Assembly: GCA_036401755.1 (NCBI GenBank)
Contig: DASWUD010000103.1
Coordinates: 1-16,978, forward strand
Reading direction: 5' to 3'
Origin: DASWUD01 sp036401755
GTDB taxonomy: Bacteria > Pseudomonadota > Gammaproteobacteria > Thiohalomonadales > Thiohalomonadaceae
DNA length: 16,978 bases
Below the pieces are notes generated by a model. It did not search any database and was not told where the DNA came from. It saw only the letters and a list, made by a program, of their open reading frames with translations. This document shows, in pieces, positions 13,500 through 16,978 of the stretch. The position numbers and the translations under genes are program-made. Each line of letters begins with the position of its first letter. Positions within the stretch are counted from its first letter, which is position 1.

Positions 13500-15629
13500 A
13501 TGACACAGAAACCGCACGACCTCTTCTCCTGGCGTCCCTACTGGGCCAAGCGTCTGTTACCGACGCCGGTCCTGCCCATGTCAAAGGAGGAGATGGAGGC
13601 GCTCGGCTGGGACAGTTGCGACATCATCCTGGTGACCGGCGATGCCTATGTGGATCACCCCAGCTTTGGCATGGCACTGATCGGGCGCCTGCTGGAGGCG
13701 CACGGTTTTCGTGTCGGCATCATCAGCCAGCCCGACTGGACCTCCGCCGAGCCGTTCCGTGCCCTGGGCAAGCCCAACCTCTTCTTCGGCGTCACCGCCG
13801 GCAACATGGACTCGATGGTCAACCGTTATACGGCGGACCGCAAGATCCGCACGGATGATGCCTATTCACCCGACGCCGCCGGCGGCACGCGCCCCGATCG
13901 TTCGGTGGTGGTCTACAGCCAGCGCTGTCGCGAGGCCTACCGCGAAGTGCCGGTAATCATTGGCGGCATCGAGGCGAGCCTGCGTCGCCTGGCCCATTTC
14001 GACTACTGGTCGGAGACGGTGCGCCGCTCGGTGCTGGTCGATGCCAAGGCCGATCTGCTGCTGTTCGGCAACGCCGAGCGCGCCATCGTCGAGGTGGCGC
14101 ACCGCATCGCGAAGGGGGAGGCAGTGAGTGCGATGACCGATATTCGCGGCACCGGTTTTCTGCGCAGGCAGACGCCGGCCGACTGGGTGGAGCTCGACTC
14201 CACCGAGGTGGACGAGCCGGGGCCCGTGGCAAACCATCCTAACCCCTATGCTCACGCAGCGCCCTGTGCGCAAGTGGTGAAGAGTATCCGCGAGGTGCCG
14301 CGCGACAAACGTGAGCAGGTGGTGATCCGCCTGCCCTCCTACGAGCAGGTGAAGGGCGATGCGGTGCTCTATGCCCACGCCTCGCGCATCTTCCATCTGG
14401 AGACCAACCCGGGCAACGCGCGGCCGCTGGTGCAGTCCTACGGCGATCGCGACGTGTGGCTCAATCCACCACCGATCCCGCTCACCACCAAAGAACTTGA
14501 TCGCGTGTTTGCATTGCCTTTCACGCGCGTGCCGCATCCGGCCTATGGCACAGCACGCATCCCGGCCTACGAGATGATCCGTTTCTCCATCAACATCATG
14601 CGCGGCTGTTTCGGTGGCTGCACCTTCTGCTCCATCACGGAACATGAGGGGCGCATCATCCAGAGCCGTTCGGAAGAGTCGATCATTCATGAGATCGAGG
14701 CGATCCGCGACACGGTGCCGGGCTTCACCGGGGTCATCTCCGATCTGGGCGGACCCACCGCCAACATGTATCGGCTGCATTGCAAGGACAAGCGCATCGA
14801 ATCGGCCTGCCGCCGGCTCTCCTGTGTCTATCCCGACATTTGCGAAAACATGCTCACCGATCACCACCATCTCATCGACCTCTACCGCAAGGCGCGCCAG
14901 GTGCAGGGGGTGAAGCGCATCTTCATCGCCTCGGGGTTGCGTTACGACCTGGCGATGCGCTCGCCGGAGTATGTGAAGGAGCTGGTGACGCACCATGTGG
15001 GCGGTTATCTGAAGATCGCCCCGGAGCATACCGAGAGCGGGCCGCTCAGCCACATGATGAAGCCGGGCATCGGTATCTACGACACCTTCAAGGCGATGTT
15101 CGAGAAGTTCTCGGCCGAGGCGGGCAAGGAGCAGTACCTCATCCCCTATTTCATCGCCGCCCACCCTGGCACCACCGATGAGGATATGGTCAATCTGGCC
15201 TTGTGGTTGAAGCGCAACAATTTCCGCCTCGATCAGGTACAGACCTATCTGCCGTCGCCGATGGCTATCGCCACCGCCATGTACCACTCGGGAAAAAACC
15301 CGCTCAAGGTGGTCCATCGCAGCGGCGGTGAGGTGAGTGTGCCACGCGGCCTCAAGGTGCGACGCCTGCACAAGGCCTTCCTGCGCTACCACGATGCGAA
15401 AAACTGGCCGCTGCTGCGCGAGGCGCTGAAGCGGATGGGGCGCGAAGATCTGATCGGCAACGGCAAGCGCCATCTCATTCCCGCCTGGCAACCCGATACG
15501 GGCGAGGCGCGGGCGTCACAACCCGCCGCTGGGCGTGCCCAGCCACAGCGCCAGCCGAGCGAGGGTGACGCAAAGAAGAAAAAATCCGCGCGTCCCTCGC
15601 CGTCTGGCCGTGGTGCAAGGAGGCGCTAG
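13500..15629 (+). CDS. ygiQ: YgiQ family radical SAM protein
   Basis: This is a widely conserved radical S-adenosylmethionine enzyme of unknown reaction. The 709-residue product begins with the YgiQ N-terminal region (FSWRPYWAKRLLPTPVLPMS). The 4Fe-4S cluster motif follows at C370-x3-C374-x2-C377 (RGCFGGCTFCSITEHEGR). The C-terminal region includes LIPYFIAAHPGTTDEDM and VQTYLPSPMAIATAMYHSG. The last ~35 residues are a Lys/Arg/Pro-rich tail that looks disordered. Length is close to the roughly 740 residues of the E. coli protein. The ATG at 13500 is preferred over an in-frame TTG at 13488 because GAGAG sits 5 bp before it. It diverges from the agu operon and ends 6 bp before relA, so the two may share a transcript. 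Confidence 0.93.
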   Translation: MTQKPHDLFSWRPYWAKRLLPTPVLPMSKEEMEALGWDSCDIILVTGDAYVDHPSFGMALIGRLLEAHGFRVGIISQPDWTSAEPFRALGKPNLFFGVTAGNMDSMVNRYTADRKIRTDDAYSPDAAGGTRPDRSVVVYSQRCREAYREVPVIIGGIEASLRRLAHFDYWSETVRRSVLVDAKADLLLFGNAERAIVEVAHRIAKGEAVSAMTDIRGTGFLRRQTPADWVELDSTEVDEPGPVANHPNPYAHAAPCAQVVKSIREVPRDKREQVVIRLPSYEQVKGDAVLYAHASRIFHLETNPGNARPLVQSYGDRDVWLNPPPIPLTTKELDRVFALPFTRVPHPAYGTARIPAYEMIRFSINIMRGCFGGCTFCSITEHEGRIIQSRSEESIIHEIEAIRDTVPGFTGVISDLGGPTANMYRLHCKDKRIESACRRLSCVYPDICENMLTDHHHLIDLYRKARQVQGVKRIFIASGLRYDLAMRSPEYVKELVTHHVGGYLKIAPEHTESGPLSHMMKPGIGIYDTFKAMFEKFSAEAGKEQYLIPYFIAAHPGTTDEDMVNLALWLKRNNFRLDQVQTYLPSPMAIATAMYHSGKNPLKVVHRSGGEVSVPRGLKVRRLHKAFLRYHDAKNWPLLREALKRMGREDLIGNGKRHLIPAWQPDTGEARASQPAAGRAQPQRQPSEGDAKKKKSARPSPSGRGARRR

Positions 15630-15635
15630 ACAGGC

Positions 15636-16978
15636 ATGGTCTACGTCGAAGGACAGCTTCCCAAGGAGGGCGCCAGCGCCAGTCGTGCCATTGCCGAGTG
15701 GCTGGGGCGCCTGGGCGAAGGGCGTAGCGAACAGGAGATGGCGCTGTTGAAGCATGCCATCGATCTAGCCGGACGTGCCCACGATGGCCAGAGCCGCGCC
15801 TCGGGTGAACCCTATCTCAACCACGCCATCGAGGTGGCCGACATCCTGCTGGGGCTGCGCCTCGACACCGAGTCGTTGGCGGCGGCGATCCTGCACGATG
15901 TGGTGGAGGATACCCCGGTAACGCTTGGCGAGGTGGAGGCCACCTGCGGCGCGACGGTAGCGCGCCTGGTGGATGGCGTGACCAAGATGGGGGCGATCGG
16001 TGAATACCAGCAGGAGCTGGCCGATCGCAGCCGCAAGGAGCGGGGCAGCGCCGAGAGTCTGCGCAAACTGTTACTGGCCATGGCCGAAGATGTGCGGGTG
16101 GTGCTGATCAAGCTGGCCGATCGCCTGCACAACATGCGTACCCTCAAGCACCTCCCCGAGGAGAAACAGCGGCGCATCGCCCGCGAGACCCTCGACATCT
16201 ACGCCCCCCTCGCCAACCGTCTCGGCATCTGGCACATCAAATGGGAGCTGGAGGACCTCTCCTTCCGCTATCTCGATCCCATTACCTACAAACAGATCGC
16301 CCTGTTTCTTGATGAGCGACGTGTCGATCGCAAGCGTTATATCGATCAGGTGGTAGAGATCCTGAGCGAGCAATTGAAGCAGGCCGGCGTCAAGGCGGAG
16401 GTCAGCGGTCGGCCCAAACATATCTACAGCATCTGGAAGAAGATGAGCCGCAAGGGGCTCGGCTTCAGCGACATCTTCGACGTGCGCGCGGTGCGCGTGC
16501 TGGTCGACAACGTCGCCGATTGCTATCACGCCCTGGGCATTGTCCATACCCTGTGGCCGCACATCCCCAAGGAGTTCGACGACTATATCGCCACCCCCAA
16601 GGAGAACATGTATCAGTCGATCCACACCGCAGTGGTTGGCCCGCAGGGCAAGACCCTGGAGGTGCAGATCCGTAGCCACGAGATGGATCGCCACGCCGAA
16701 CTCGGTGTCGCCGCCCACTGGCGCTACAAGGAGGGGGGCAACCGTGACAAGGCCTTCGAGGAGAAGATCGCCTGGTTGCGCCAGTTGCTCGACTGGAAAG
16801 AAGAAGAGGGGAGCGCCGGTGATTTCATCGATCGTTTCAAATCGGAGGTATTCCAGGATCGCGTTTATGTGCTGACCCCCACCGGCGAGATCATCGATCT
16901 GCCGCAAGGAGCAACCCCCATCGATTTTGCCTACCACGTTCACACCGAGGTGGGAAACCGTTGCCGCGGTGCCAAGAT
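15636..16978 (+). CDS. relA: RelA-type (p)ppGpp synthetase with intact HD hydrolase domain (C-terminus beyond the window)
   Basis: Long RelA/SpoT homologues make and degrade the stringent-response alarmone (p)ppGpp. About 447 residues are present. The HD region keeps the hydrolase motifs: R54 (QSRASGEPY), H63, H87-D88 with E91-D92 (ILHDVVEDT), and D162 with N166 (KLADRLHNM). The synthetase domain (about 240-365) has GRPKHIYSIWKKM and EFDDYIATPKENMYQSIH, where E313-x-D-D is the acidic motif of monofunctional RelA, not the RxKD of SpoT/Rel. IYAPLANRLGIWHIKWELEDLSFRYL is also RelA-like. The TGS domain begins near 406 and is cut off; the ACT end is outside. AAGGAGG lies 12 bp before the ATG at 15636, inside the end of ygiQ. 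The symbol rests on synthetase similarity; spoT or rel remains possible because the HD half looks active. Confidence 0.9.
   Translation, partial: MVYVEGQLPKEGASASRAIAEWLGRLGEGRSEQEMALLKHAIDLAGRAHDGQSRASGEPYLNHAIEVADILLGLRLDTESLAAAILHDVVEDTPVTLGEVEATCGATVARLVDGVTKMGAIGEYQQELADRSRKERGSAESLRKLLLAMAEDVRVVLIKLADRLHNMRTLKHLPEEKQRRIARETLDIYAPLANRLGIWHIKWELEDLSFRYLDPITYKQIALFLDERRVDRKRYIDQVVEILSEQLKQAGVKAEVSGRPKHIYSIWKKMSRKGLGFSDIFDVRAVRVLVDNVADCYHALGIVHTLWPHIPKEFDDYIATPKENMYQSIHTAVVGPQGKTLEVQIRSHEMDRHAELGVAAHWRYKEGGNRDKAFEEKIAWLRQLLDWKEEEGSAGDFIDRFKSEVFQDRVYVLTPTGEIIDLPQGATPIDFAYHVHTEVGNRCRGAK

Noticed and set aside
13393..13584. Upstream extension of the proline-rich periplasmic protein to 13584
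   Set aside because: It would run through the divergent promoter and into the start of ygiQ, and would move the signal peptide inside the protein.
13866..15491. 541-codon minus-strand open frame
   Set aside because: It lies opposite ygiQ, which has the radical SAM cysteine motif and full family length. The antisense product is His/Arg/Asp-rich and resembles nothing.

Overview
This is a chromosomal segment of about 17 kb, probably from a sulfur-oxidising gammaproteobacterium. The lineage is inferred from a RelA-type (p)ppGpp synthetase next to ygiQ, an aguA/aguB agmatine pathway, an Acidithiobacillus-like sulfide:quinone oxidoreductase and periplasmic rhodaneses. No rRNA, tRNA, IS element, prophage or CRISPR array is visible. 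Both ends cut through genes: mfd on the left and relA on the right.

Layout. Positions 1-2107 (-) hold the N-terminal ~702 residues of Mfd. Positions 2347-3621 (+) encode a sulfide:quinone oxidoreductase (sqr). Positions 3800-5179 (+) encode a sigma-54 activator of PAS-like/AAA+/Fis architecture. Its three N-terminal cysteines (C55, C66, C73) have the spacing I recall for the polysulfide-sensing regulator FisR. A convergent terminator separates it from a two-gene minus-strand unit of exported single-domain rhodaneses, one soluble (6001-6654) and one a predicted lipoprotein (5235-5963). About 500 bp without a gene follow, then a membrane diguanylate cyclase (7154-9331, -). A four-gene minus-strand operon runs from 13392 down to 9730: a proline-rich periplasmic protein, aguA, aguB and a divergent DAHP-synthase-like enzyme. 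On the plus strand, ygiQ (13500-15629) is followed 6 bp later by relA (15636 to the end).

The most interesting part is a regulatory circuit read from the non-coding DNA. A near-consensus sigma-54 promoter (9550-9565, -) fires into a stretch of about 95 nt that ends in a textbook Rho-independent terminator (9445-9471). It contains no convincing ORF but has a CU-rich anti-Shine-Dalgarno-like segment, so I call it a putative sigma-54-dependent small RNA. Between 86 and 118 bp upstream of its predicted start are four tandem ATGACNN heptamers. The same ATGACAG and ATGACGT heptamers form two palindromes in front of the FisR-like gene. The CTGACAT variant lies upstream of a good sigma-54 promoter in front of sqr.

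The simplest model is that the FisR-like protein senses sulfane sulfur, regulates its own gene, switches on sqr, and also switches on the small RNA. The small RNA might act on mRNAs, or might be the terminated leader of the diguanylate cyclase gene, which would link sulfide sensing to c-di-GMP. Promoters, binding sites, the RNA and all functional links are inferences from sequence and have not been tested.
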